A DNA stretch of 64,000 bases from Meghimatium bilineatum (lineage: Eukaryota > Mollusca > Gastropoda > Stylommatophora > Philomycidae): positions 1,580,001-1,644,000 of the forward strand of contig CM067307.1 in assembly GCA_034231615.1 (NCBI GenBank), given 5' to 3'. How positions within the stretch are numbered: position 1 is the first letter of the stretch; every line of letters begins with the position of its first letter. The notes under the pieces are model-generated. The model ran no database searches. It worked only from the letters and a program-made list of their open reading frames with translations, and had not been told where the DNA came from. The translations under genes and the position numbers were made by a program. Below are positions 22,576 to 37,300 of the stretch, piece after piece.

Positions 22576-23317
22576 GTTGGTCAAACTGATTATTTCAGTA
22601 ATCGTTATTGTTCACTATGTTGTGACAACACGCTGGAGTGACCAATAAATAGATAATTGCGTCAACATGAGTAACGTTTGGACGTCGTAACGTAATGTTT
22701 GTATTCAGGAAATCCTCTTCTAGTTATGATACACTTGCTATATTTATAGCTGTTTTTTTAGTGCAAACAAAAATCCCATGTTTTTACATCACAGGGGAAG
22801 CGCCGTGATTGGTGACGTTCTTAATTTGTATCACGTCTTCAATTGGGCAATATATTTGTACTTTCCATCACAGGAAATGGAAAGCCCAGACAATATAAAC
22901 GAAACATTACCAATGCAAATGTGTTCCGATTATTTAGACAGTAACTGGTTGTGGAGAATGAATACTGTAAAACATCTTATATCCAGTGCATATGTATATA
23001 CGTTATAGATGAAACATGCTAAATTACTAACATTTGTAGATGAACAAATATTTTTTAAGAGTTGGTTTGAATAAAAAGTTGGATTCCAATAATCTCTGCG
23101 GTCAAACCGACAGTTTCTGAAATATTCGCTTGAATGTGGGATTTACGAATTAAAAAATAAAAAAAGACTAACATATGTTCATTTACTGTGTCAATAAATC
23201 TAGCCAAAATAAAATGTATAAACACATGACATAAGTTGATCAAACATTGAGACGCTCTCATTTGATTGAACAATTTCTCTACGTGACAAGCAACCGTTCC
23301 CGACTCCACAGAAATGG
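22576..23317. other. Unassigned sequence with a weak exon-like stretch
   Basis: No element recognised. At 22865-23008 an acceptor-like CTTTCCATCACAG is followed by a short open stretch MESPDNINETLPMQ ending at TAG 23008. With no homology or partner exon, I do not call a gene. Confidence 0.35.
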
Positions 23318-24290
23318 TAGGCAGTATGATAGTATGATAGTAGGCAGTATGATAGTATGATAGTAGGCAGTATGATAGTATGATAGTAGGCAGTATGATA
23401 TTATGATAGTAGGCAGTATGATAGTAGGCAGTATGATAGTATGATAGTAGGCAGTATGATAGTATGATATACAGTATGATAGTATGATAGTAGGCAGTAT
23501 GATATTATGATAGTAGGCAGTATGATAGTATGATATACAGTATGATAGTAGGCAGTATGATATGATAGTAGGCAGTATGATAGTATGATAGTAGGCAGTA
23601 TGATAGTATGATAGTAGGCAGTATGATAGTAGGCAGTATGATAGTATGATAGTAGGCAGTATGATAGTATGATAGTAGGCAGTATGATATGATAGTAGGC
23701 AGTATGATAGTATGATATACAGTATGATAGTAGGCAGTATGATATGATAGTAGGCAGTATGATAGTATGATAGTAGGCAGTATGATAGTAGGCAGTATGA
23801 TAGTATGATAGTAGGCAGTATGATATTATGATAGTAGGCAGTATGATAGTATGATATACAGTATGATAGTATGATAGTAGGCAGTATGATATTATGATAG
23901 TAGGCAGTATGATAGTAGGCAGTATGATAGTATGATATACAGTATGATAGTAGGCAGTATGATATTATGATAGTAGGCAGTATGATAGTAGGCAGTATGA
24001 TAGTATGATATACAGTATGATAGTAGGCGGTATGATATTATGATAGTAGGCAGTATGATAGTAGGCAGTATGATAGTATGATAGTAGGCAGTATGATAGT
24101 AGGCAGTATGATAGTATGATAGTAGACAGTATGATAGTAGGCAGTATGATAGTAGGCAGTATGATATTATGATAGTAGGCAGTATGATAGTAGGCAGTAT
24201 GATAGTAGGCAGTATGATAGTAGGCAGTAAGATAGTATATTAGTAGGCAGTATGACAGTATGATAGAATGTAGATGATAGTAGGCAGTAT
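23318..24290. repeat. 15/23-bp minisatellite
   Basis: Mixed tandem units GTAGGCAGTATGATA (15 bp) and the same plus GTATGATA (23 bp), with ATATACAGTATGATA variants. Unit length switches by gain or loss of GTATGATA. Confidence 0.95.
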
Positions 24291-24396
24291 ATTTAATGTT
24301 TATTTCTCCTTGTTGACGTCAGCATTTTTATTTTTTTTGTCATCTGATTAGAGTGTCCAGTTGTTCTTTGTTTATTTATTGATATCAGTTCTCCGC

Positions 24397-24555
24397 CTAA
24401 GACGGATGTGTCGGGCCATTGGCGCAAATAAAACGATTACTCAACGCATTTCCATTCTCTGGACTACATCCTGCTGGAAATCTAGTAGGACCATGGTCCT
24501 GCTAGATCCAGCGGGAGTGTGAGAATGAACGCTGAAGAAGTAGAAGAAGATAACA
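24397..24555 (+). mobile_element. Dispersed repeat: 5' segment of the non-autonomous retroposon
   Basis: About 150 bp matching the minus-strand segment 17692-17530, starting CGGATGTGTCGGGCCATTGG. It contains a near-perfect palindrome of about 46 bp centred on the CCATGG at 24491-24496, with arms TCCTGCTGGAAATCTAGT and CTAGATCCAGCGGGA. The copy lacks the rest of the element. Confidence 0.65.
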
Positions 24556-24593
24556 GTTCCATATTGAATCAACTACTTCACACATCGTTCAAA

Positions 24594-24755
24594 TAATGTT
24601 GTGATAGTTGTGTTACACACATATGGTCTAATACAATGTTGTGATAGTTGTGTTACACACATATGGTCTAATACAATGTTGTGATAGTTGTGTTACACAC
24701 ATATGGTCTAATACAATGTTGTGATAGTTGTGTCCGACAAATATTCTAATAGAAT
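24594..24755. repeat. 40-bp tandem repeat, about 4 copies
   Basis: Unit AATGTTGTGATAGTTGTGTT plus ACACACATATGGTCTAATAC. Three perfect copies and a diverged fourth. Confidence 0.9.
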
Positions 24756-25067
24756 GTTGCATGTGGATGTTATGTAAGATTTTACAGAATAAAATATTTC
24801 ATGCAAGAGTTATGTCAAAGACATCCTGTGCAAGTGGTTTGCAAAATATACCGTGTTTTTTGTGTGTAAAATAGCAAAGACTGTGATCACCGTTCTAAAG
24901 AAACTATACGCTCTGCGTCTTGGAAATCGACACATATAAATTTGCATTCTACAGTAATTCCAGACTTCATTAAGTGAGCAAGTGCTAATGACATTGTAAT
25001 TACATGAATATATGTTTATATCTAAGAAAAATATCTAAAAGATTCAAATAATAAGATAAAAAAACAC
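24756..25067. other. Unassigned sequence
   Basis: AT-rich sequence with no frame or element recognised. Confidence 0.5.
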
Positions 25068-25205
25068 TTCAGTATAAAATACTGCAATATAAAGTACTTC
25101 AGTATAAAACACTTCAGTATAAAACACTTCAATATAAAACACTTCAGTATAAAACACTTCAGTATAAAACACTTAAATATAAAATACTTCAGTTCAAAAC
25201 ACTTC
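25068..25205. repeat. 15-bp ATAAAACACTTCAGT array (small)
   Basis: About nine 15-bp units, ATAAAACACTTCAGT with CAAT variants. Same family as the larger array at 42692-43743, on the other side of the large satellite. Confidence 0.9.
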
Positions 25206-25340
25206 TGTAAATAATTGATTCCATGTGCAATTTCTATACAAATAAAAACTTTCCGTGGACAACTATGTCTTCTTGTCTCATTATCTGGAGTCTGATAGAT
25301 GCCTTATTATTATTTAACTCTTTTAACTGATCTCAAATTC

Positions 25341-28300
25341 TTTTGATATATGAACAACAAAATCTCCTGGTTCACAGGTCTGAGTGTCTGATATATGAAC
25401 AACAAAATCTCCTGGTTCACAAGTCTGAGTGTCTGATATATGAACAACAAAATCTCCTGGTTCACAAGTCTGAGTGTCTGATATATGAACAACAAAATCT
25501 CCTGGTTCACAGGTCTGAGTGTCTGATATATGAACAACAAAATCTCCTGGTTCACAAGTCTGAGTGTCTGATATATGAACAACAAAATCTCCAGGTTCAC
25601 AAGTCTGAGTGTCTATTTGATATATGAACAACAAAATCTCCTGGTTCACAAGTCTGAGTGTCTGATATATGAACAACAAAATCTCCAGGTTCACAAGTCT
25701 GAGTGTCTGATATATGAACAACAAAATCTCCAGGTTCACAAGTCTGAGTGTCTGATATATGAACAACAAAATCTCCTGGTTCACAAGTCTGAGTGTCTGA
25801 TATATGAACAACAAAATCTCCAGGTTCACAAGTCTGAGTGTCTGATATATGAACAACAAAATCTCCAGGTTCACAGGTCTGAGTGTCTGATATATGAACA
25901 ACAAAATCTCCTAGTTCACAGGTCTGAGTGTCTGATATATGAACAACAAAATCTCCAGGTTCACAAGTCTGAGTGTTTATTTGATATATGAACAACAAAA
26001 TCTCCAGGTTCACAAGTCTGAGTGTCTGATATATGAACAACAAAATCTCCAGGTTCACAAGTCTGAGTGTTTATTTGATATATGAACAACAAAATCTCCA
26101 GGTTCACAAGTCTGAGTGTCTGATATATGAACAACAAAATCTCCAGGTTCACAAGTCTGAGTGTCTGATATATGAACAACAAAATCTCCTGGTTCACAAG
26201 TCTGAGTGTTTATTTGATATATGAACAACAAAATCTCCTGGTTCACAAGACTGAGTGTCTGATATATGAACAACAAAATCTCCTGGTTCACAAGTCTGAG
26301 TGTCTATTTGATATATGAACAACAAAATCTCCAGGTTCACAAGTCTGAGTGTCTGATATATGAACAACAAAATCTCCTGGTTCACAAGTCTGAGTGTCTG
26401 ATATATGAACAACAAAATCTCCAGGTTCACAAGTCTGAGTGTTTATTTGATATATGAACAACAAAATCTCCAGGTTCACAAGTCTGAGTGTTTATTTGAT
26501 ATACTCGTATGAACAACAAAATCTCCAGGTTCACAAGTCTGAGTGTCTATTTGATATATGAACAACAAAATCTCCAGGTTCACAGGTCCGAGTGTCTGAT
26601 ATATGAACAACAAAATCTCCTGGTTCACAAGTCTGAGTGTCTATTTGATATATGAACAACAAAATCTCCAGGTTCACAGGTCTGAGTGTCTGATATATGA
26701 ACAACAAAATCTCCAGGTTCACAAGTCTGAGTGTCTATTTGATATATGAACAACAAAATCTCCAGGTTCACAAGTCTGAGTGTGTGATATATGAACAACA
26801 AAATCTCCTGGTTCACAAGTCTGAGTGTCTATTTGATATATGAACAACAAAATCTCCAGGTTCACAGGTCTGAGTGTCTGATATATGAACAACAAAATCT
26901 CCAGGTTCACAAGTCTGAGTGTCTGATATATGAACAACAAAATCTCCAGGTTCACAAGTCTGAGTGTTTATTTGATATATGAACAACAAAATCTCCAGGT
27001 TCACAAGTCTGAGTGTTTATTTGATATATGAACAACAAAATCTCCAGGTTCACAAGTCTGAGTGTCTGATATATGAACAACAAAATCTCCTGGTTCACAA
27101 GTCTGAGTGTTTATTTGATATATGAACAACAAAATCTCCAGGTTCACAAGTCTGAGTGTCTATTTGATATATGAACAACAAAATCTCCAGGTTCACAAGT
27201 CTGAGTGTTTATTTGATATATGAACAACAAAATCTCCAGGTTCACAAGTCTGAGTGTCTGATATATGAACAACAAAATCTCCAGGTTCACAAGTCTGAGT
27301 GTTTATTTGATATATGAACAACAAAATCTCCTGGTTCACAGGTCTGAGTGTCTGATATATGAACAACAAAATCTCCAGGTTCACAGGTCTGAGTGTCTGA
27401 TATATGAACAACAAAATCTCCTGGTTCACAGGTCTGAGTGTCTGATATATGAACAACAAAATCTCCTGGTTCACAGGTCTGAGTGTCTGATATATGAACA
27501 ACAAAATCTACAGGTTCACAAGTCTGAATGTCTATTTGATATATGAACAACAAAATCTCCTGGTTCACAAGACTGAGTGTCTGATATATGAACAACAAAA
27601 TCTCCAGGTTCACAAGTCTGAGTGTCTGATATATGAACAACAAAATCTCCAGGTTCACAGGTCTGAGTGTCTGATATATGAACAACAAAATCTCCAGGTT
27701 CACAAGTCTGAGTGTCTGATATATGAACAACAAAATCTCCTGGTTCACAAGTCTGAGTGTCTGATATATGAACAACAAAATCTCCTGGTTCACAAGTCTG
27801 AGTGTCTGATATATGAACAACAAAATCTCCAGGTTCACAAGTCTGAGTGTCTGATATATGAACAACAAAATCTCCAGGTTCACAGGTCTGAGTGTCTGAT
27901 ATATGAACAACAAAATCTCCAGGTTCACAAGTCTGAGTGTCTGATATATGAACAACCAAATCTCCAGGTTCACAGGTCTGAGTGTCTATTTGATATATGA
28001 ACAACAAAATTTCCTGTTTCACAGGTCTGAGTGTCTGATATATGAACAACAAAATCTCCTGGTTCACAAGTCTGAGTGTGTGATATATGAACAACAAAAT
28101 CTCGAGGTTCACAGGTCTGAGTGTCTGATATATGAACAACAAAATCTCCTGGTTCACAAGTCTGAGTGTCTGATATATGAACAACAAAATCTCCAGGTTC
28201 ACAAGTCTGAGTGTCTGATATATTAACAACAAAATCTCCAGGTTCACAGGTCTGAGTGTCTGATATATGAACAACAAAATCTCCTGGTTCACAAGTCTGA

Positions 28301-31300
28301 GTGTCTGATATATGAACAACAAAATCTCCAGGTTAACAAGTCTGAGTGTCTGATATATGAACAACCAAATCTCCAGGTTCACAGGTCTGAGTGTCTATTT
28401 GATATATGAACAACAAAATTTCCTGGTTCACAGGTCTGAGTGTCTGATATATGAACAACAAAATCTCCTGGTTCACAAGTCTGAGTGTGTGATATATGAA
28501 CAACAAAATCTCGAGGTTCACAGGTCTGAGTGTCTGATATATGAACAACAAAATCTCCTGGTTCACAAGTCTGAGTGTCTGATATATGAACAACAAAATC
28601 TCCAGGTTCACAAGTCTGAGTGTCTGATATATTAACAACAAAATCTCCAGGTTCACAGGTCTGAGATTCTGATATATGAACAACAAAATCTCCTGGTTCA
28701 CAAGTCTGAGTGTCTGATATATGAACAACAAAATCTTCCGGTTCACAAGTCTGAGTGTCTGATATATGAACATCAAAATCTTCTGGTTCACAGGTCTGAG
28801 TGTCTGATATATGAACAACAAAATCTCCAGGTTCACAGGTCTGAGTGTTTATTTGATATATGAACAACAAAATCTCCAGGTTCACAAGTCTGAGTGTCTG
28901 ATATATGAACAACAAAATCTCCAGGTTCACAAGTCTGAGTGTCTATTTGATATATGAACAACAAAATCTCCTGGTTCACAGGTCTGAGTGTCTGATATAT
29001 GAACAACGAAATCTCCAGGTTCACAAGTCTGAGTGTCTGATATATGAACAACAAAATCTCCAGGTTCACAAGTCTGAGTGTCTGATATATGAACAACAAA
29101 ATCTCCAGGTTCACAAGTCTGAGTGTCTGATATATGAACAACAAAATCTCCAGGTTCACAAGTCTGAGTGTCTGATATATGAACAACAAAATCTACAGGT
29201 TCACAAGTCTGAGTGTTTATTTGATATATGAACAACAAAATCTCCAGGTTCACAAGTCTGAGTGTCTGATATATGAACAACCAAATCTCCAGGTTCACAG
29301 GTCTGAGTGTCTATTTGATATATGAACAACAAAATCTCCAGGTTCACAGGTCTGAGTGTCTGATATATGAACAACAAAATCTCCTGGTTCACAAGTCTGA
29401 GTGTGTGATATATGAACAACAAAATCTCGAGGTTCACAGGTCTGAGTGTCTGATATATGAACAACAAAATCTCCAGGTTCACAAGTCTGAGTGTCTGATA
29501 TATGAACAACAAAATCTTCTGGTTCACAGATCTAAGTGTCTGATATATGAACAACAAAATCTCCAGGTTCACAGGTCTGAGTGTCTGATATATGAACAAC
29601 AAAATCTCCAGGTTCACAAGTCTGAGTGTCTGATATATGAACAACAAAATCTTCTGGTTCACAAGTCTGAGTGTCTGATATATGAACAACAAAATCTCCT
29701 GGTTCACAAGTCTGAGTGTCTGATATATGAACAACAAAATCTCCAGGTTCACAAGTCTGAGTGTCTGATATATGAACAACAAAATCTCCAGGTTCACAAG
29801 TCTGAGTGTCTATTTGATATATGAACAACAAAATCTCCTGGTTCACAAGTCTGAGTGTCTATTTGATATATAAACAACAAAATCTCCTGGTTCACAGGTC
29901 TGAGTGTTTTTTTGATATATGAACAGCAAAATCTCCTGGTTCACAAGTCTGAGTGTCTATTTGATATATAAACAACAAAATCTCCTGGTTCACAGGTCTG
30001 AGTGTTTTTTTGATATATGAACAACAATATCTCCTGGTTCACAAGTCTGAGTTTCTGATATATGAACAACAAAATCTCCAGGTTCACAGGTCTGAGTGTC
30101 TGATATATGAACAACAAAATCTCCAGGTTCACAAGTCTGAGTGTTTATTTGATATATGAACAACAAAATCTCCAGGTTCACAAGTCTGAGTGTCTGATAT
30201 ATGAACAACAAAATCTCCTGGTTCACAAGTCTGAGTGTTTATTTGATATATGAACAACAAAATCTCCAGGTTCACAAGTCTGAGTGTCTATTTGATATAT
30301 GAACAACAAAATCTCCAGGTTCACAAGTCTGAGTGTTTATTTGATATATGAACAACAAAATCTCCAGGTTCACAAAGTCCGAGTGTCTGATATATGAACA
30401 ACAAAATCTCCAGGTTCACAAGTCTGAGTGTTTATTTGATATATGAACAACAAAATCTCCTGGTTCACAGGTCTGAGTGTCTGATATATGAACAACAAAA
30501 TCTCCAGGTTCACAGGTCTGAGTGTCTGATATATGAACAACAAAATCTCCTGGTTCACAGGTCTGAGTTTCTGATATATGAACAACAAAATCTACAGGTT
30601 CACAAGTCTGAGTGTCTATTTGATATATGAACAACAAAATCTCCTGGTTCACAAGACTGAGTGTCTGATATATGAACAACAAAATCTCCAGGTTCACAAG
30701 TCTGAGTGTCTGATATATGAACAACAAAATCTCCAGGTTCACAGGTCTGAGTGTCTGATATATGAACAACAAAATCTCCAGGTTCACAAGTCTGAGTGTC
30801 TGATATATGAACAACAAAATCTCCTGGTTCACAAGTCTGAGTGTCTGATATATGAACAACAAAATCTCCAGGTTCACAAGTCTGAGTGTCTGATATATGA
30901 ACAACAAAATCTCCAGGTTCACAAGCCTGAGTGTCTGATATATGAACAACAAAATCTCCAGGTTCACAGGTCTGAGTGTCTGATATATGAACAACAAAAT
31001 CTCCAGGTTCACAAGTCTGAGTGTCTGATATATGAACAACCAAATCTCCAGGTTCACAGGTCTGAGTGTCTATTTGATATATGAACAACAAAATTTCCTG
31101 GTTCACAGGTCTGAGTGTCTGATATATGAACAACAAAATCTCCTGGTTCACAAGTCTGAGTGTGTGATATATGAACAACAAAATCTCGAGGTTCACAGGT
31201 CTGAGTGTCTGATATATGAACAACAAAATCTCCTGGTTCACAAGTCTGAGTGTCTGATATATGAACAACAAAATCTCCAGGTTCACAAGTCTGAGTGTCT

Positions 31301-34300
31301 GATATATTAACAAAAAAATCTCCAGGTTCACAGGTCTGAGTGTCTGATATATGAACAACAAAATCTCCTGGTTCACAAGTCTGAGTGTCTGATATATGAA
31401 CAACAAAATCTCCAGGTTCACAAGTCTGGTGTCTGATATATGAACAACCAAATCTCCAGGTTCACAGGTCTGAGTTTCTATTTGATATATGAACAACAAA
31501 ATTTCCTGGTTCACAGGTCTGAGTGTCTGATATATGAACAACAAAATCTCCAGGTTCACAAGTCTGAGTGTCTGATATATGAACAACAAAATCTCGAGGT
31601 TCACATGTCTGAGTGTCTGATATATGAACAACAAAATCTCCAGGTTCACAGGTCTGAGTGTCTGATATATGAACAACAAAATCTCCAGGTTCACAAGTCT
31701 GAGTGTTTATTTGATATATGAACAACAAAATCTCCAGGTTCACAAGTCTGAGTGTCTGATATATGAACAACAAAATCTCCTGGTTCACAAGTCTGAGTGT
31801 TTATTTGATATATGAACAACAAAATCTCCAGGTTCACAAGTCTGAGTGTCTATTTGATATATGAACAACAAAATCTCCAGGTTCACAAGTCTGAGTGTTT
31901 ATTTGATATATGAACAACCAAATCTCCAGGTTCACAGGTCTGAGTTTCTATTTGATATATGAACAACAAAATTTCCTGGTTCACAGGTCTGAGTGTCTGA
32001 TATATGAACAACAAAATCTCCAGGTTCACAAGTCTGAGTCTCTGATATATGAACAACAAAATCTCAAGGTTCACATGTCTGAGTGTCTGATATATGAACA
32101 ACAAAATCTCCAGGTTCACAGGTCTGAGTGTCTGATATATGAACAACAAAATCTCCAGGTTCACAAGTCTGAGTGTTTATTTGATATATGAACAACAAAA
32201 TCTCCAGGTTCACAAGTCTGAGTGTCTGATATATGAACAACAAAATCTCCTGGTTCACAAGTCTGAGTGTTTATTTGATATATGAACAACAAAATCTCCA
32301 GGTTCACAAGTCTGAGTGTCTATTTGATATATGAACAACAAAATCTCCAGGTTCACAAGTCTGAGTGTTTATTTGATATATGAACAACAAAATCTCCAGG
32401 TTCACAAGTCCGAGTGTCTGATATATGAACAACAAAATCTCCAGGTTCACAAGTCTGAGTGTTTATTTGATATATGAACAACAAAATCTCCTGGTTCACA
32501 GGTCTGAGTGTCTGATATATGAACAACAAAATCTCCAGGTTCACAGGTCTGAGTGTCTGATATATGAACAACAAAATCTCCAGGTTCACAGGTCTGAGTG
32601 TCTGATATATGAACAACAAAATCTCCAGGTTCACAAGTCTGAGTGTCTGATATATGAACAACAAAATCTCCTGGTTCACAAGTCTGAGTGTCTGATATAT
32701 GAACAACAAAATCTCCAGGTTCACAAGTCTGAGTGTCTGATATATGAACAACAAAATCTCCAGGTTCACAAGCCTGAGTGTCTGATATATGAACAACAAA
32801 ATCTCCTGGTTCACAAGTCTGAGTGTCTGATATATGAACAACAAAATCTCCAGGTTCACAAGTCTGAGTGTCTGATATATTAACAAAAAAATCTCCAGGT
32901 TCACAGGTCTGAGTGTCTGATATATGAACAACAAAATCTCCTGGTTCACAAGTCTGAGTGTCTGATATATGAACATCAAAATCTTCTGTTCACAGGTCTG
33001 AGTGTCTGATATATGAACAACAAAATCTCCAGGTTCACAGGTCTGAGTGTTTATTTGATATATGAACAACAAAATCTCCAGGTTCACAAGTCTGAGTGTC
33101 TAATATATGAACAACAAAATCTCCAGGTTCACAAGTCTGAGTGTCTATTTGATATATGAACAACAAAATCTCCTGGTTCACAGGTCTGAGTGTCTGATAT
33201 ATGAACAACAAAATCTCCAGGTTCACAAGTCTGAGTGTCTGATATATGAACAACAAAATCTCCAGGTTCACAAGTCTGAGTGTCTGATATATGAACAACA
33301 AAATCTCCAGGTTCACAAGTCTGAGTGTCTGATATATGAACAACAAAATCTCCAGGTTCAAAAGTCTGAGTGTCTGATATATGAACAACAAAATCTCCAG
33401 GTTCACAAGTCTGAGTGTTTATTTGATATATGAACAACAAAATCTCCAGGTTCACAAGTCTGAGTGTTTATTTGATATATGAACAACAAAATCTTCTGGT
33501 TTACAGGTCTGAGTGTCTGATATATGAACAACAAAATCTCTGGTTCACAAGTCTGAGTGTCTGATATATGAACAACAAAATCTCCAGGTTCACAAGTCTG
33601 AGTGTTTATTTGATATATGAACAACAAAATCTCCTGGTTCACAAGTCTGAGTGTTTATTTGATATATGAACAACAAAATCTCCAGGTTCACAGGTCTGAG
33701 TGTCTGATATATGAACAAAAAAATATCCTGGTTCACAAGTCTGAGTGTCTGATATATGAACAACAAAATCTCCAGGTTCACAAGTCTGAGTGTCTGATAT
33801 ATGAACAACAAAATCTTCTGGTTCACAGATCTGAGTGTCTGATATATGAACAACAAAATCTCCAGGTTCACAGGTCTGAGTGTCTGATATATGAACAACA
33901 AAATCTCCAGGTTCACAAGTCTGAGTGTCTGATATATGAACAACAAAATCGTCTGGTTCACAAGTCTGAGTGTCTGATATATGAACAACAAAATCTCCAG
34001 GTTCACAAGTCTGAGTGTCTGATATATGAACAACAAAATCTTCTGGTTCACAAGTCTGAGTGTCTGATATATGAACAACAAAATCTCCAGGTTCACAAGT
34101 CTGAGTGTCTGATATATGAACAACAAAATCTCCAGGTTCACAAGTCTGAGTGTCTGATATATGAACAACAAAATCTCCAGGTTCACAAGTCTGAGTGTCT
34201 GATATATGAACAACAAAATCTCCTGGTTCACAAGTCTGAGTGTCTATTTGATATATAAACAACAAAATCTCCTGGTTCACAGGTCTGAGTGTTTTTTTGA

Positions 34301-37300
34301 TATATGAACAGCAAAATCTCCTGGTTCACAAGTCTGAGTGTCTATTTGATATATAAACAACAAAATCTCCTGGTTCACAGGTCTGAGTGTTTTTTTGATA
34401 TATGAACAACAAAATCTCCTGGTTCACAAGTCTGAGTGTCTGATATATGAACAACAAAATCTCCAGGTTCACAGGTCTGAGTGTCTGATATATGAACAAC
34501 AAAATCTCCAGGTTCACAAGTCTGAGTGTTTATTTGATATATGAACAACAAAATCTCCAGGTTCACAAGTCTGAGTGTCTGATATATGAACAACAAAATC
34601 TCCAGGTTCACAAGTCTGAGTGTCTATTTGATATATGAACAACAAAATCTCCTGGTTCACAGGTCTGAGTGTCTGATATATGAACAACAAAATCTCCAGG
34701 TTCACAAGTCTGAGTGTCTGATATATGAACAACAAAATCTCCAGGTTCACAAGTCTGAGTGTCTGATATATGAACAACAAAATCTCCAGGTTCACAAGTC
34801 TGAGTGTCTGATATATGAACAACAAAATCTCCAGGTTCACAAGTCTGAGTGTTTATTTGATATATGAACAACAAAATCTCCTGGTTCACAGGTCTGAGTG
34901 TCTGATATATGAACAACAAAATCTCCAGGTTCACAGGTCTGAGTGTCTGATATATGAACAACAAAATCTCCTGGTTCACAGGTCTGAGTGTCTGATATAT
35001 GAACAACAAAATCTACAGGTTCACAAGTCTGAGTGTCTATTTGATATATGAACAACAAAATCTCCTGGTTCACAAGACTGAGTGTCTGATATATGAACAA
35101 CAAAATCTCCAGGTTCACAAGTCTGAGTGTCTGATATATGAACAACAAAATCTCCAGGTTCACAGGTCTGAGTGTCTGATATATGAACAACAAAATCCCC
35201 AGGTTCACAAGTCTGAGTGTCTGATATATGAACAACAAAATCTCCTGGTTCACAAGTCTGAGTGTCTGATATATGAACAACAAAATCTCCAGGTTCACAA
35301 GTCTGAGTGTCTGATATATGAACAACAAAATCTCCAGGTTCACAAGTCTGAGTGTCTGATATATGAACAACAAAATCTCCAGGTTCACAGGTCTGAGTGT
35401 CTGATATATGAACAACAAAATCTCCAGGTTCACAAGTCTGAGTGTCTGATATATGAACAACCAAATCTCCAGGTTCACAGGTCTGAGTGTCTATTTGATA
35501 TATGAACAACAAAATTTCCTGGTTCACAGGTCTGAGTGTCTGATATATGAACAACAAAATCTCCTGGTTCACAAGTCTGAGTGTGTGATATATGAACAAC
35601 AAAATCTCGAGGTTCACAGGTCTGAGTGTCTGATATATGAACAACAAAATCTCCTGGTTCACAAGTCTGAGTGTCTGATATATGAACAACAAAATCTCCA
35701 GGTTCACAAGTCTGAGTGTCTGATATATTAACAACAAAATCTCCAGGTTCACAGGTCTGAGTGTCTGATATATGAACAACAAAATCTCCTGGTTCACAAG
35801 TCTGAGTGTCTGATATATGAACAACAAAATCTCCAGGTTCACAAGTCTGAGTGTCTGATATATGAACAACCAAATCTCCAGGTTCACAGGTCTGAGTGTC
35901 TATTTGATATATGAACAACAAAATTTCCTGGTTCACAGGTCTGAGTGTCTGATATATGAACAACAAAATCTCCAGGTTCACAAGTCTGAGTGTCTGATAT
36001 ATGAACAACAAAATCTCGAGGTTCACATGTCTGAGTGTCTGATATATGAACAACAAAATCTCCTGGTTCACAAGTCTGAGTGTCTGATATATGAACAACA
36101 AAATCTTCTGGTTCACAAGTCTGAGTGTCTGATATATGAACATCGAAATCTTCTGTTCACAGGTCTGAGTGTCTGATATATGAACAACAAAATCTCCAGG
36201 TTCACAGGTCTGAGTGTTTATTTGATATATGAACAACAAAATCTCCAGGTTCACAAGTCTGAGTGTCTGATATATGAACAACAAAATCTCCAGGTTCACA
36301 AGTCTGAGTGTCTATTTGATATATGAACAACAAAATCTCCTGGTTCACAGGTCTGAGTGTCTGATATATGAACAACAAAATCTCCAGGTTCACAAGTCTG
36401 AGTGTCTGATATATGAACAACAAAATCTCCAGGTTCACAAGTCTGAGTGTCTGATATATGAACAACAAAATCTCCAGGTTCACAAGTCTGAGTGTCTGAT
36501 ATATGAACAACAAAATCTCCAGGTTCACAAGTCTGAGTGTCTGATATATGAACAACAAAATCTCCAGGTTCACAAGTCTGAGTGTTTATTTGATATATGA
36601 ACAACAAAATCTTCTGGTTTACAGGTCTGAGTGTCTGATATATGAACAACAAAATCTCCTGGTTCACAAGTCTGAGTGTCTGATATATGAACAACAAAAT
36701 CTCCAGGTTCACAAGTCTGAGTGTTTATTTGATATATGAACAACAAAATCTCCTGGTTCACAAGTCTGAGTGTTTATTTGATATATGAACAACAAAATCT
36801 CCAGGTTCACAGGTCTGAGTGTCTGATATATGAACAACAAAATCTCCTGGTTCACAAGTCTGAGTGTCTGATATATGAACAACAAAATCTCCAGGTTCAC
36901 AAGTCTGAGTGTCTGATATATGAACAACCAAATCTCCAGGTTCACAGGTCTGAGTGTCTATTTGATATATGAACAACAAAATTTCCTGGTTCACAGGTCT
37001 GAGTGTCTGATATATGAACAACAAAATCTCCTGGTTCACAAGTCTGAGTGTCTGATATATGAACAACAAAATCTTCTGGTTCACAAGTCTGAGTGTCTGA
37101 TATATGAACATCAAAATCTTCTGTTCACAGGTCTGAGTGTCTGATATATGAACAACAAAATCTCCAGGTTCACAGGTCTGAGTGTTTATTTGATATATGA
37201 ACAACAAAATCTCCAGGTTCACAAGTCTGAGTGTCTGATATATGAACAACAAAATCTCCAGGTTCACAAGTCTGAGTGTCTATTTGATATATGAACAACA

